Below, one piece after another: positions 11,250 through 23,026 of a stretch of DNA of 64,000 bases (its first letter is position 1; each line of letters begins with the position of its first letter). The position numbers and the translations under genes are program-made. This DNA comes from Buxus sempervirens (taxonomy: Eukaryota > Streptophyta > Magnoliopsida > Buxales > Buxaceae). Under the pieces are notes generated by a model, which was given only the letters and a program-made list of their open reading frames with translations, was not told the origin of the DNA and did no database searches. The DNA is taken from positions 10,024,205-10,088,204 of the forward strand of contig OX387184.1 in assembly GCA_947561395.2 (NCBI GenBank), read 5' to 3'.

Positions 11250-12626
11250 ATGCCTATGTTAGAGGTGTCTAGCTGGGGAAGGGAAGGGGATGTTCGGTTT
11301 GATGTGGGTGGTGGGGGTCATGTTCTAGATCTGGATACCGCAGTCAAAGATGGGATTTTGGGTGGTGTTGGCGGTGGTGGTGGGATTTGTGGCGGCGTTG
11401 GTGGTGATGGTGGTGCTGGTGAGAAATTGGATCTGAAGAAGACGATCGAAGAGCTCGATCTCTCTGATGTTCCGTCGGTATTCATCTGCCCCATCTCTCT
11501 CGAGCCAATGCAAGATCCTGTGACTCTCTGCACGGGCCAAACCTATGAGAGATCCAACATTCTGAAATGGTTCTCCTTGGGGCATTTCACTTGCCCCACC
11601 ACGATGCAAGAGCTATGGGACGATTCGATGACACCGAACAAGACCCTCTACCATCTCATCTACAGTTGGTTTTCGCAGAAGTATTTGCTGATGAAGAAGA
11701 GATCCGAAGATGTACAGGGAAGGGCGTCGGAGCTTCTGGAGACACTTAAGAAGGCCAAGGGTCAGACTCGGGTCCAAGCCCTCAAGGAGCTTCAACAGGT
11801 CGTTGTCACTCATACCTCGGCGAAGAAGATGGTGGCTGATAAAGGTGGAATTGCTTTGATTTCATCGTTATTGGGTCCTTTCACTTCCCACGCAGTTGGG
11901 TCCGAAGCCGTTGGAATTCTCGTGAACTTGAACCTCGATTCGCAATCAAAGTCGAATCTGATGCAACCTGCAAAGATCTCATTGGTAATAGACATGTTGA
12001 ACGAGGGATCCATAAACACCAAGATCAATTGTACCAAATTGATTGAGATGTTGATGGACGAGAAGGATTTTCGATCAGAAGTTGTGTCAAGCTTGAGCCT
12101 TTTGGTTGGGTTGTTGAGGTTGGTAAGGGATAAAAGGAATCCTAATGGGACCTTGGCGGGTCTTAGTCTTCTCAAGACTCTATGTTCGCATAAGCAGGTA
12201 AGAAGCTTGGTTGTCAGCGTTGGAGCTGTTCCTCAGCTGGTGGAGCTCTTACCGGGTTTGAATTCTAATTGCTTGGAACTGGCCCTTTTCATCTTGGAGG
12301 TGTTGTCCACTCTTCCGGAAGGAAGGTCAGCTCTCAAGGATTGCCCCAGCACAATACCAAACACGGTGAGGCTATTGATGAGGGTCTCAGAGAGCTGTAC
12401 GCAGTATGCATTGTCAATCTTGTGGGCAGTCTGCAAGCTAGCTCCTGATGAGTGTGCATCGCTTGCTGTGGAAGCTGGTTTGGCAGCAAAGCTGCTTCTT
12501 GTCATTCAGAGTGGTTGCAATCCAGCTCTAAAGCAACGGTCGGCAGAGCTTTTGAAGCTCTGTAGTCTTAATTACACAGCAACGATCTTCATTTCCAAGT
12601 GCAAGCTTACAAGAACAATCCAATGA
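11250..12626 (+). CDS. PUB31: U-box domain-containing protein, PUB30/PUB31 type (E3 ubiquitin ligase)
   Basis: Predicted E3 ubiquitin-protein ligase of 458 residues in a single exon. After an acidic and glycine-rich N-terminus (Gly run at about 38-57), the U-box spans about 74-147: [20 protein letters not shown], a [10 protein letters not shown] helix and a CPTTMQEL segment, the fold that binds an E2. The remainder (about 165-450) is ARM-repeat-like alpha helix ending in [12 protein letters not shown], a tail I recognise from PUB30/31. The frame stays open 31 codons further upstream, but the second ATG (11250) matches the family start MPM and is preferred. Length fits the family. Two short upstream ORFs lie in the leader. 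The 30-versus-31 distinction cannot be made here, so the symbol marks the subfamily. Confidence 0.93.
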   Translation: MPMLEVSSWGREGDVRFDVGGGGHVLDLDTAVKDGILGGVGGGGGICGGVGGDGGAGEKLDLKKTIEELDLSDVPSVFICPISLEPMQDPVTLCTGQTYERSNILKWFSLGHFTCPTTMQELWDDSMTPNKTLYHLIYSWFSQKYLLMKKRSEDVQGRASELLETLKKAKGQTRVQALKELQQVVVTHTSAKKMVADKGGIALISSLLGPFTSHAVGSEAVGILVNLNLDSQSKSNLMQPAKISLVIDMLNEGSINTKINCTKLIEMLMDEKDFRSEVVSSLSLLVGLLRLVRDKRNPNGTLAGLSLLKTLCSHKQVRSLVVSVGAVPQLVELLPGLNSNCLELALFILEVLSTLPEGRSALKDCPSTIPNTVRLLMRVSESCTQYALSILWAVCKLAPDECASLAVEAGLAAKLLLVIQSGCNPALKQRSAELLKLCSLNYTATIFISKCKLTRTIQ

Positions 12627-14850
12627 AGGAAAACTGTTACTTGGTTGTATACACCCGATCGCCGTTCTTGAATCCGGGGCAGAGGATTCGATACGGGCAT
12701 GGTCTGATCCAGCAGGATGTGCATATGATCAATCAATCAAGTGATTGAGCAATGATGAAACTGGGGTTCTGAGGTACTCTTTGCTCTTTGTGTATACTTT
12801 GAGAAGTGTAATTCTTGTGATTGATTTCACATACATGAAAAAAGCATCATCATAATGAGGGTTTTATGCAACCTGTTTGTCGTGGCGGGAGTGAATCGAT
12901 CCAGTGCCCAATGGCCGGTGGCCCTCGCCAATGTTTTTCAATAAAAACCCCAGTAAGGATATATCAAGTTGGGCCATTTTTTTTCTTGAACGATGAACCT
13001 TCGTTGTGATTAATCCCTTGATAACATTGTAAAGCTTTCCCTGCAAAATAGAATTGTAGTCGGTCGGACGAAGATGAGGAACCAAGAATGAAGAAAGTTA
13101 CTGGCTGTTGGACAAACAACACAACAGTGTTTGGGGGCGGGTTGAAGTTCATCCCAAGCGAGGGAGGGGTTTGCAGTTGTAACAGGAATTGTTGTTAATT
13201 TGTTTTCAGTCATTAGTCCTATACATAATTTTGCTCCAAGTTCATAAAGAGCGTTCAATTTTGGCCTTGCATTCAGTCTTTTCGGTGATTTTGTCCATTC
13301 TTCCCCTCAACCTAGCTTTGTAAGTAGTCAGTTTTGGTAAAGTGGTCGGATGCTATTGTTTTGATTGTTCCTATGTTGGCATAAGGTTTTGTTCTCATAT
13401 TCATTTTAATCTATAAATTGTTTCCGAATCTGTGATTTGTTTATGTTATCCAGCATTTAGTGCTCGGATTCGTTGGGAAGTTGACCAAAAATTGAAGTGG
13501 AGAGGGGGATAGTTGGGTGAACGGATAAAGATGGAGAGTGAGAGTTGAGTGCGGCCATCAGGCCCAGTATGACCATGGCGTGTGGTTTCTTTTATCCGTT
13601 AGTGGAAAGAGTTGAGGACAGGACTATTTGTCATCTGTCATTCAGGTTAACCAATCAATTCGGAGCTGCAAGGAAAAGAAAGTTGATTAGAGCTTTCACT
13701 GAATAGCAGCGTTGAAGGGGTGCCGTCCTGTCAATTGAGGGCGATCGAAGCTCTCCCGGTGATGTAAGAGAGGAGATGGGGTTTTTTTGTTTTTTTTTTC
13801 CTCCAATTTGAAGTAGAGAAGTTCTGGATTCTAATTTTTGGAGGTTTGTAATGATGTGGTTGTAGATGTTGAGAGGTGAAAACAATCTGACAAAAGGTTG
13901 CCTTCACCCCCATACTCTTCTGGAGGCTTGGGTTTGTAGTCTCTCAATGGAGGGGAGAGAGGGAGAGAGACCGGGAGAGACGGGGACAGTCTGAGTGCGC
14001 TTTGAAAGTTTTGTCTTGTAATGCTTTGTTGTTTCTTCCTTCGCTCACTCTCTCCATTTTAAATCATTTTCAGTCTCGATTTCTTTATTTACTCATGCCC
14101 CAAGAATGGAATGGAAATAAAGAAATGAAGAACAATGGAAAAAAAGTGTTTGTTAACCTTGTGAGATCAAAGGGGGGCCCAATACAACAAAGAAAAATAG
14201 TAGTTGGCTTTGGCATCTTTGAATGAGATCCAAAACCATGGAAATGCTCACGCTGGAGAAGTCTCCCGTTCAACTGTGCGGCTTAATAAATGACATGGGT
14301 GTCCTCCCACTCCATTTGGGAGATTTCCGAGGTCCGTCTTTTTGTTTGATTTGAATTCGTGTTTGTTTATTGACTTTTGTTTTGTTTTTTGGTCCTATTT
14401 GTTATTAACTGAATTTGTCGATCTATCGTGGAGGCGATATTTCAGTCTGTGGGCCCAGCTTTTGCACGTGCCCTAGTTTGACCCCTTGTTTGTTCGGGAG
14501 ATCAAGAAGGTCCACCTCATCCTAATGAAATTAACTCGTATTTCTAGTCGACCTACCTGGACATGGGTTTTGTAATAAACACTAAAAAGTAAATTGCCCG
14601 GTGCTCCTTAACGGACAGGCAACGTATAAACTCACGGGATTTTGTTACGATCATATCTAGACCAGTGATCTAAAGGAGTGGCTCAGTGAAACAAATGGGC
14701 TGAGGCTAGCCCGCTTTGATTTGTGATTTTAATTAAAATTGGTAAAGATAACGTTCGATCTAGTTAGCGATACCAATCACTACCACCCCTACCGTACCGT
14801 TACTATCATTAACATCACCGCCACTGCCACCGCCACCGCCACCACCACCA
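12627..14850. other. 3' flank of the U-box gene and intergenic DNA
   Basis: No second gene is supported. The first few hundred bases are probably the U-box 3' UTR. Short overlapping frames between 12864 and 14273 show no conserved motifs. Purine-rich GGGAGAGA runs occur near 13950-13985. A CCACCG/CCACCA triplet run lies at about 14806-14850. Confidence 0.45.
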
Positions 14851-14907
14851 TAGATATTTTTATATTTATAATATCGTAGACGGGTCAACCCGGCCCTCCC
14901 TCGCTAT
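14851..14907 (+). repeat. Left copy of a direct repeat split by a Helitron
   Basis: Ends GGTCAACCCGGCCCTCCCTC followed by GCTAT. A near-identical copy lies at 18743-18791, immediately past the other end of the Helitron. Removing the element would leave the two copies about nine bases apart, so they were probably a tandem pair before insertion. Helitrons do not create target duplications. Confidence 0.8.
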
Positions 14908-15011
14908 CAATAAATACTAGCAAGCTGGCCCGTGCGTTGCACGGGCAAATAACTTTTGACCCAAATAGAGAACAAATGAAATCAAGTTTCAAATGCTGCT
15001 AAGAAGTGAAA

Positions 15012-15150
15012 AATTTTAACCCGTGGAAACCTGTATGATATATTTTAAATGCAAGAGAAAATTTTAACATGTGGAACCCTGTATAATGTACTTTAAATAA
15101 AAATTTTAACATGTGGAAACCTCTATAATGTATTTTAACTGGAAGAGAAC
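15012..15150. repeat. Threefold AT-rich tandem repeat inside the Helitron
   Basis: Three imperfect copies of a unit about 45-57 bases long containing AAAATTTTAAC, TGTGGAAACC, TATAATGTA and TTTTAA. They sit just inside the 3' end of the element (minus strand), where Helitrons often carry subterminal repeats. Confidence 0.6.
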
Positions 15151-16211
15151 CTGTTTCGGCTAAAAGCCGAAGAATATAGAGTATGTATTATTTTGTATAT
15201 TGAGAGATAGCTGGAAATTGAAAGTGCTGGTTTAAGGATTAATATACAAAAGAAGAATCAAAAGCAAGTTACATCAGAGGTCTCTCCAAATTTTATTAAT
15301 AGCCACACAAATTAGATCTGCAGTTTGATCTATAATAAATCTCACATCAAAGGATTCAGTCCATTTAAGAACTGCAAGAACTCCTCCAAAACTGCAAGGA
15401 AATAAGTCTTTGTATAAAAATTAAAAGAAGTGCAAATAGTGTTGCAACTACACATTGTACAGATTAAAAGAGTGCAAGTCACATACTCTACAAATTAATT
15501 TCAGAATTTTAGGGGTCTGCACATTTCCATATGTAAAACAGTGTGCATAATTGTTTGTGTGTCTACATCCATTCGGTCATGAAGTGTGCATAAATGTACA
15601 CATGACCAAGATCAGATTATTACTTTTTTGATTACTTGAGAACTTATAAAAGGTGTAGAGACATGTTTGCTAGATGATCCATAATGAGGCCACATCGACT
15701 GATGAAATATACCAAATTAGAACCTGGTCAAAACAAAGAACTGTGATTATCCATCAGAATGCAAAATTAAGTTGTAACAGATGATTCCATTGAAAACAAA
15801 GTGCCATAATGTATAACATTAAAAACACATATTATGTCAAAATTGGCAAAAATTACACAAAACAAAATGTAAATTGAACCAAAAATAGATTCAATAGGAT
15901 GAACTGCACCCAAAACCCTAAATCATGCAATCAATGCAAATTACATAATCTACAACAAAACTCATTTTCACAAAAATCTATTTTGGATGGATTAGGGTTG
16001 CTTTCTAAAGGTGGATAAGAGAGTAATCAATCCAAACGGAGCAATCCTAAAAAGGTAGATAAGAGAGAAATCCAAGAAAACATTGAAGAGGCAACTACCT
16101 GATGGAAAAGAGGAGTCGTTGAAGGATGCGGCTATTCAATCAACTCTTAATCAACTTGATACTTACCTGATCGAAAAGAGGCGTCATTGAAGAGGCAGTT
16201 ATTCAATCAAC

Positions 16212-16330
16212 TCAAACTGAAGGTAGGTCTTCTTCTTCTTCTGTATGATCAACACAAAGATACTCCGTCCAGTTACAAAACATTCCTTTTTCAGCAATGA
16301 TCTCATCAATTAGTTTTGCTACATGTTTAC
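16212..16330 (-). pseudogene. Captured terminal exon in the Helitron, gene unknown
   Basis: A minus-strand segment preceded by TTTTGTGCAG (3' splice site) is open in phase 2 for 38 codons to a TGA stop. The peptide contains 'KHVAKLIDEIIAEKG' and a 'NWTEYLCVDHTEEEE' end. It is helical and acidic, with no internal stops, and looks like the last exon of a host gene. I do not recognise the family. Placed inside a Helitron, it is most simply a captured fragment; whether it is expressed is unknown. Confidence 0.45.
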
Positions 16331-17474
16331 CTGCACAAAATAAAATCCATGATTCAAATATCATCGATCAAGACTGGAACATTATAACAGAAAAAAAGAA
16401 GTACAGAAAATAAGAAATAGGAACTCTCATTTTGAAAGAAAAAAATATATATATATTTTCAGATGATAGCTCTGTTAAAATATGCATGCTGCTTGTTGGC
16501 AAAACCCAAAAAATCATATTGAAGGTTTTGAAGTTTGCTTGTTGACAATATATATATATATATATATATTGGTATCAACATGCAAGAAATTATCAAAAAG
16601 CATTCGTAAAACCTCGTAGAATTATCTGTTGGTTTACCATCACCAAATCTGTAAAGGATTCAAAAATTCTCAGCTTTAACAAAGATTATAGTAATAGGGA
16701 TTTTGTTTCTATAAATAGCAATCAATAGCATTCACGTATTGGACAGATCAAATGGCTGTTGTGGGTCCTCCCAATATATCAACATCCTCATTTCTGCGTT
16801 TTGCCAATAGCTACTCTCATATGTGAATGAGTGGCTTCTTAGTTTGCAAATGCGCTCACAAATGCTTTAACATTTGTTATTGCAGCAAGGATATTAATGG
16901 TTCTATAAATTTGCCCAATCCATTTTAGATTTGCAAAATTTTAGCTTGCCTACTGTGAAGAGATGCATGGTAGACATTGAAACGGAAAAAAAAAAGCATA
17001 CTACTACATCTTAATGTGATGAACTGTTTGTATTTGAGATCTATATTATATATAACTCGACAACCTATGCAATGCATGGGCAAAAAATTGAATACTTGAC
17101 TTTAACCTCAAGAATTCCTAGAGTTCGGTAAAGCTCAATAGCATCAAATTGTTGATGCATTAAACATGACAAAGATTACTCCAATAAAATGAGCAAAAAG
17201 ATGTACTTTATTGTAAATCAGCACAATGATTCACCATTCGAAGAAAAAACTTAAAGCATGTTAAGAAGGGCTAGAAAAGTATCAAAAGAAAGAAATTCCA
17301 TAAATAAGAGCCACAGTGACAAACTTATTGGCATGAAACTGGAGTTTTCTGTCAGCTTTGGTGGAAAATTGTTTATTTTTTTGAAACAAAACTGGAAAAA
17401 TAAATAAATTATTTTTCAGATATGCTATGCATAGCAAAAATGAAACAATAGGAAGTGGCGTTTTGGAAGCTTAC

Positions 17475-17535
17475 CCCATGTCTGACTGGTTTGCTGCCTG
17501 CTCTTTCTGGATCTCAAATTGTCCTTATATTGACG
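17475..17535 (-). pseudogene. Candidate captured exon with start codon in the Helitron
   Basis: Minus-strand segment bounded by a TCCTACAG acceptor and a GGG|GTAAGC donor, containing an ATG just before the donor. It could be a 5'-untranslated exon holding the start codon of the captured gene whose last exon is at 16212-16330, or a phase-2 coding exon. Another donor-like site (TTCTG|GTAAGT) lies upstream near 18098. Only splice signals support it. Confidence 0.3.
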
Positions 17536-18278
17536 CTGTAGGATTTAACTGATTTACAGCCTCAAACAAATCAAAGTTTTGAACTAATCAGTGGAAACCG
17601 AAGAACAGCCCTGAATAAGCAATCAATGGTAAAGGAAGGCTGAACATGTCAATTTGGAATTAACAATATAAAACTCACTGTAATTCCAATTACGGTATTT
17701 GGTTGACACAAAAAAATATATATAATTCATGCAAATAAAATACAACAATTTCATATATCTAATGTTATCAAATAAACCATCGATGGTGTAATAAAGGAGC
17801 TATTATACATCAAAGAAGTATGAGATTTGCAGGTAAATACTTTATAGTCATCAATCGATATAAAATAAATGATAATCAATCCACAATAAAAATCGTTCCA
17901 GCTAAATAACTCAAAGATGTAAGACGTGAAAGTAACAATCAAACGAACCATAGCAAGGATTAGGGCTCATCGAGAACTTGAAAACCGGCGCCATAACTGA
18001 TTCAGAACCGGAAAATTGGTTATATTGCAAGGAATAAACAGAAATTGTGAAACTGTAAGATTGAAGGTGGGAGAGACAGACAGAGAGAATAACTTACCAG
18101 AACCGAGAAATCGGATGACGATATCTATTTCGCTAATGGGGACGAACTCTGGCTCTGATAGGGAACAATAAGAACAGAGATGAAGTTAGAGTTTAAGATC
18201 AAAGAACCTGGTTTAAAACGAACCTAGCTGAAATCTGCAGAATCGCTCACCAACGAAACAAAGTTAAAATGCAGGCAG

Positions 18279-18282
<4 letters not shown>

Positions 18283-18334
<52 letters not shown>
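18283..18334. repeat. (GA)26 microsatellite
   Basis: Uninterrupted GA dinucleotides within the Helitron, in the likely 5' leader of the captured gene segment (CT on the coding strand). Confidence 0.95.
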
Positions 18335-18337
<3 letters not shown>

Positions 18338-18742
18338 AATGAGAGAGAGAAATGGGAAGGGAAAGAGACAGATCGGGAGGGGAGAGGATCGGGGAGAGAA
18401 AAAAAATGAAATGAGAAAAAAAGAAAAAATAGGAAGAGGGCAGGTGCGATGGGTGACGATGGTTCGGACAACCGAACTTGGCCATTTCTGGTGCAGGGAT
18501 GAGGATGAGGGGTCGATGCTCTTCTTCGATCAACACAGCCAAAGAGGCGGTGTAGAGAAGGGAGAGACGGAGGGTTCAGAGCATTCTCGAACCCTCTCGA
18601 CAGAAGCTCGCGGAATAACGAAGAATTTTTATTTTTTTTTGCGAGGCTCGGGTGTTCCAAACGACGCGAGCCTGCCCCGAGCCTGCGAAGCAACCTGGGG
18701 GTGACACGTCAAGAGCCACCCCCGCTTCGCTTAATATATAGA

Positions 18743-18791
18743 TTTTTATATTTAATATCGTAGACTGGTCAACCCGGCCCTCCCTCGCTAT
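18743..18791 (+). repeat. Right copy of the direct repeat split by the Helitron
   Basis: Starts TTTTATATTTAATATCG and ends GGTCAACCCGGCCCTCCCTC followed by GCTAT, matching 14851-14907 apart from a few small differences. Confidence 0.8.
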
Positions 18792-19374
18792 AAACTTGAT
18801 AATGTTAGGTACAGGTTTAATATGAGCTTGCTAAACCCTTATAGAGGCGAGTTAGGCCTAGTACCGTCCCTGGTTAAAATTATATCTAAGCCCAACGTTG
18901 GACTGAACGGATAGTAAAGCTTACGGCTATTACAATCAGTACGTAAGTAGATCTATGATTAGCCAAACAGGCTGGCTGGGAATTGAGAAAGCCCTGCTGT
19001 TTAATTGTAAACATAAAAGAAAAGAGAGAGATAATCTAGATTTCATTTATTATCCCATTCCACTAACTTAAATTTATTATAAAAATATAGTAATTTGGTG
19101 CCTTAAATTCATCATGAGTTTGTAAAAGTAATTATGGTTAAGTGATAGTTCCTCAAAAGAATTAAAAATTAACAAGGAATTAGGTAATGATAATTTTGTT
19201 AGGCAAGAACACGAGGCGTGATGGCTTTGGTCACCAAACAAGCGTCATACGACTCATACCTAATCAGTCAGGCAGCCTTGGGTACTTTTCAAACTTTGAC
19301 ACCCAAGCGACACGCAAGTCGCGACCATTTAAGCGGCCCAACGCATGATTCCCTGCAACTCCAGCTGGTTCGTC
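18792..19374. other. Intergenic and leader of the VQ gene
   Basis: No separate gene seen. The last 200 bases are probably promoter and 5' leader of the VQ-motif gene; no clear TATA box stands out. Confidence 0.4.
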
Positions 19375-19872
19375 ATGGCTCCTTATTCTTTCTATTCTTC
19401 ATCTCCAAACGGAGTGATTAACCGGGAAGAAGAAGAGAACCCCCACACACAATCGCCTTATCTTCACTCTCTCCATTCACCGCTTAAGCGGTCGGCCAAA
19501 CCATGGAAGAAACCATCCTTAGCACCGCCTCCCAGAGTCTACAAGGTGGACTCGATCAACTTCCGGAAGGTCGTACAGAAGCTCACCGGCGCCCCCGATT
19601 TTCGGCTTCAACGTCTCCAGTGCATGGCACCTTCCCCACTTAATAATCTTGCTCCCCTGTCTGGTACCCATAGTACAGAGCCCCGGCAACAGCTTCGCTC
19701 TTCAGAGAGGTCATCGGAGTCGTCATTTGGCAACATGATGTCAGATTCATCAGACGCAAATAAATTCAATTTCTTTGATGGTTCAACGGCCGCGAATTCT
19801 TTTGAATCCCGTTTGTCGCCATCCTTGCGTTCATGGTGTTCGTTTCCTCTTTTTAGTCCGGGAGATCTGTAG
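19375..19872 (+). CDS. VQ motif-containing protein
   Basis: Intronless frame of 165 residues with the plant VQ motif FRKVVQKLTG (pattern FxxxVQxLTG) at about residues 63-72, preceded by a proline-rich PPPRVYKVDSIN stretch and followed by GAPDF. VQ proteins are small nuclear or plastid cofactors that bind WRKY transcription factors and MAP kinases through this motif and adjust defence and growth transcription. The rest is Ser/Pro-rich and disordered, ending in a LSPSLRSW and FPLFSPG tail. Length is normal. I chose the ATG at 19375 because it has G at -3 and G at +4; an in-frame ATG at 19345 with poor context would add ten residues. No close orthologue can be named from sequence alone. Confidence 0.88.
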   Translation: MAPYSFYSSSPNGVINREEEENPHTQSPYLHSLHSPLKRSAKPWKKPSLAPPPRVYKVDSINFRKVVQKLTGAPDFRLQRLQCMAPSPLNNLAPLSGTHSTEPRQQLRSSERSSESSFGNMMSDSSDANKFNFFDGSTAANSFESRLSPSLRSWCSFPLFSPGDL

Positions 19873-20692
19873 AGCAGCAGAGCACGGTTTCTTTAGTGCC
19901 TTCAATAATGACTGCAGCTTGGGTTGTTGAATTTATTTCTCTAATTATGACATGGGTCTTTGTTAGTAAAATTTCATTCGATCAAATTTAATTTATTTGC
20001 TTACTATATCTTTTATACTTCTTATATGATCTGAGATTTTGATATATAAAGTGGTGACTATATATTTAGCAAACTTGTATAAAATATTGTCTTATTCTAA
20101 GTTTAATGCTTTTGGATTAACTAGACTTGGCATATTCATATTCCTAACCCATTGCAACTGGGAAAAGTTTGGTTGACTCGTTGAACTATAAATATTTTAT
20201 GTAATATTGTTTTTAAAGAAAACATATCTATATATAAAATATATGTAGTTTACCCTATTAACATATGTTTCTCATTTACGGATGGAAATGTTTCTCATTA
20301 ATTGGGTAACCAACATTAAATATTGACCTTAATCCATTCAAATATATGTTTCTCACACACAGATATATGTATATAAGATGCAAAATATTTTTATATTTTA
20401 TGACACAATCCTGTTAACCTAATCCGTCCCTTTATCAAACCCATAGGATTATGAACGGTTTTGATATGGGCTAAATACTTATAGAGGAGTTGAAATCGTC
20501 TGCCATGCTTCCCTGAATTGTTCCTTGATATGGCCGCGAGATGCTACCATGTGGAGCATCTCAGGGCCACTCTTTTTTTCATGTGAGGCTCACTTGATAT
20601 ATGACAGCATCTCAGGGATGGGCTAAAAAGCCTAAAATCCGGCTCCTAACCATTGCATGATGGGTAAAGGTTCGAAGGGTTAACCTGAGGGC
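19873..20692. other. 3' flank of the VQ gene, AT-rich intergenic
   Basis: No coding region supported. The phrase GCATCTCAGG(G) recurs within 60 bases (about 20557-20618), suggesting a small repeat. The Mutator-like element follows directly. Confidence 0.45.
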
Positions 20693-20701
20693 GGGCGATT
20701 G
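20693..20701. repeat. Left 9-bp target-site duplication
   Basis: GGGCGATTG, identical to 23685-23693 on the other side of the element. Nine bases is the typical duplication size for Mutator-like transposons. Confidence 0.9.
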
Positions 20702-21754
20702 CAGATGAAATCCTGTAGAGGCTCTATCTGCAGTCCGCGATAGAGCCTTTACAGGATGTTGCCATCTGTCCACTTAAAGCGGAGGCTTTCCGCTTTAGCA
20801 ACAAACGGAAACGGGGTTTGACGCTAACGGAAACGACCAATTTCAAATTTTCAATCTCCCTCCCCGTTTTCAAATTTTGGAACGACCATTTTCAACTTTT
20901 CAATCTCAAAGGGTCTCTTTTTCCGGTAGTTTATCTCTCCCTCTCAATACTTTCACTCTGTTTCTATGTTGCAGAGGGTGTTTTTTCAAAACTCACGGTT
21001 GATCTTTCTTTCTCTCGCTTTCGCAAATCGCACACTTTTTCTGCTTCCTCTATCGCAGACAAGGGACTTAGTCTATCTCTGTCGCAGCTCTCTTCTTCCT
21101 CGTAATCTATCTATGGCAAGCTCCAGTTCCTCTCGCAGATTCTCTCATACAACATCTCTCGAAGTCCTCCTCTCACGCTCACGTCACTCCCTCTGTGTAG
21201 ATTCTTTTTCTTGAACGAGAGAAGCAGAAGGCAAAGGTTCGCACCTTTTGGTTCGTCTCTTTGATTCTCAGCAACCACATATTTCCAGTCTCCGATAATA
21301 ATCCAACGGTTTCTCCTGAAACAGTGAGATTCTCTTTCATCAGTGCTTGGATCATAGAAACTTATGGGATCTATTGTTCTTTCAAATGCATATATGGTTG
21401 AGCATGTGCTTTTGGATTGGACCTTGTGGATGATTGCTTCTGTTTCAATTCAGATTACGTAATTGGTTTTCTTGAGCGCCTAGTGTCTATACGTTGGTAC
21501 ATGTTCTTGAAAAATGGTGAATCATTCTTGTCCAACATTTACTGGTAACTCTGCAGAGGGGTGATGTGGAATTTCCTGTTCTTGAAAAATTGGCTGTATT
21601 GCTTGAAGTCATATTTGATTAAACGGTGCAATGGAACAGACTAGTTTGTATCAAAATTTTGGCTGCGTGCATGCGTGCTTCATCCACAACGCTTGATTAG
21701 ATAGATGTTCTCTTAAATGTAAATGTTACAATTAATTGGTACAATGGCAAGCTT

Positions 21755-21985
21755 CAATTAAGTTTTGGGCTTCATTTGTGTATATTGTAGTGCCAAATGC
21801 TCTTGGTGTTTTTGTATTCGCCAATGTATCTCTTGTTTTCACTTTTCAAATTATCATTTAGTCTTTATTCTATTTCCAATTAAATTCTGGCTTCATTTGT
21901 GTATATTATAGTGCCAAATGCTCCTGGCTTTTTGTAATCCCCAATTTATGTCCTGTTTCAGTTTTAAAATTATCATTTAGTCCGC
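21755..21985 (+). repeat. Tandem duplication inside the Mutator-like element
   Basis: Two copies, about 120 bases apart, of a segment running from CAATTAA(G/A)TT through GGCTTCATTTGTGTATATT and GTGCCAAATGCTC to ATTATCATTTAGTC. The copies are roughly 85-90 percent alike by eye. Confidence 0.75.
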
Positions 21986-22714
21986 GTTTGTCCAAGTCTA
22001 CCAATTACGAAACCAAACATGAAAGCTGGGGAACATTCCTTACATCCAATCTTGAAGATATTACTTGACCTCCAATGGAACTTAGACGCTGTGCAAAATC
22101 ATTAAGCTTTAAGCACGGTAGGTACTGGGTTCTAATTTATCTTTGTTTTGATAAGAGTTCCATCTCTACACAACTGCCCAATGCCTACTATATTATTACC
22201 TGAACAGTAACGTTAAATGAACAAAGGAGGAGGCGTTTCAAACCACCTACATATTGTAAAGACTGGAGTGGCAAAATTGGTTGTGAGGAGGAATGGTAGG
22301 AAATTTCTGACTTAAAACAACTGTTATAGCATATTTTTAAAGACCATGTCCTACAGAATATCTGTAAAAACTACACAAAATTATGTTCTCGTCAGAATCA
22401 TTGTTCACTGGACAACAGAACAATATCAGAATCAAAGTGAGACAAGATAAAACCCAAGTGCACAGGACGAGTGACGAAAAGATTCAATTATAAGCTGTGA
22501 TGCTAAAGCTGATCAACTACCTCTTCCAATGTTTAATGGCTTCCGTTATTGCTTGTATGATCATACTCACATTAAAAAAATGCTAAACAAAAAGTGAAAG
22601 TAAAAAAAATAAAACGAGAGAGACACAGAAATGGAATCTATGGGGAGAAAGCTCTAATCAAATCTAAAGAAGTAATGCATAAGCAAATAGACCAACGGAG
22701 GCAGATCCCGTGAA

Positions 22715-23026
22715 CTACAATCTGTTCATAAAAGCAACACCATTGTCTGATGGAGAGCCAGAGGGACCTCCTGTCGGAGCATTGCTAATTACCGAGGGAA
22801 ATGGAGCTCCTGACGTTGTCGGAGAAGGAGCAACCATAGGAAGAGCCGGAGAAGACACAGCAGAGGTCGCTGAAGGAGACGGGCCTGGTGGAATCATCGT
22901 CGGGGCAGGAGCCAAGGCCGGTGGCTTTGAAACCAGAGAAGGTGCCGAAGCCAGCGGAGGAGAGGCCTTTGGTGGCGATGCCTCGAAGGAGGCTGAGTTG
23001 GTGCAGCTCGTGGTCCAAATCGATTC
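22715..23026 (-). pseudogene. Pro/Ser/Ala-rich frame inside the Mutator-like element
   Basis: Minus-strand frame open for 103 codons from just after a TGA to a stop at 22715, but its only useful ATG is at 22915. The translated composition (many PxSP, AP and PPG units, e.g. ALAPAPTMIPPGPSPSATS) resembles the hydroxyproline-rich tail of arabinogalactan-type or GPI-anchored lipid-transfer proteins, without the cysteine framework. It lies between the inverted termini, so a captured exon is likely. The opposite strand is also open, so composition bias alone could explain it. Confidence 0.35.

Larger units (their letters stand above)
14917..18742 (-). mobile_element. Helitron, 3.83 kb, gene-carrying
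   Basis: Read on the minus strand, the element starts TCTATATATTAAGCGAAGCG after host A and ends with a perfect hairpin GCCCGTGC/GCACGGGC, a short spacer, CTAG and host T. These are the diagnostic ends of plant Helitrons (5' TC, 3' hairpin plus CTRR, insertion between A and T). No Rep/helicase frame is present, so it is non-autonomous. Inside are a 26-unit GA run, a threefold AT-rich tandem repeat near 15012-15150, and segments with good splice signals and a short coding end that look like captured host exons. A TTCGGCT/AGCCGAA hairpin sits at 15158-15174. Confidence 0.85.

Noticed and set aside
14806-14850. CCACCG/CCACCA triplet run as a possible Pro/Thr-rich coding piece
   Set aside because: No surrounding open frame; simple-sequence expansion explains it.
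18247-18704. Frames of 92-148 codons over the GA repeat
   Set aside because: Their apparent length comes from the GA/CT run lacking stops; the translations are low-complexity Ser-Leu runs.
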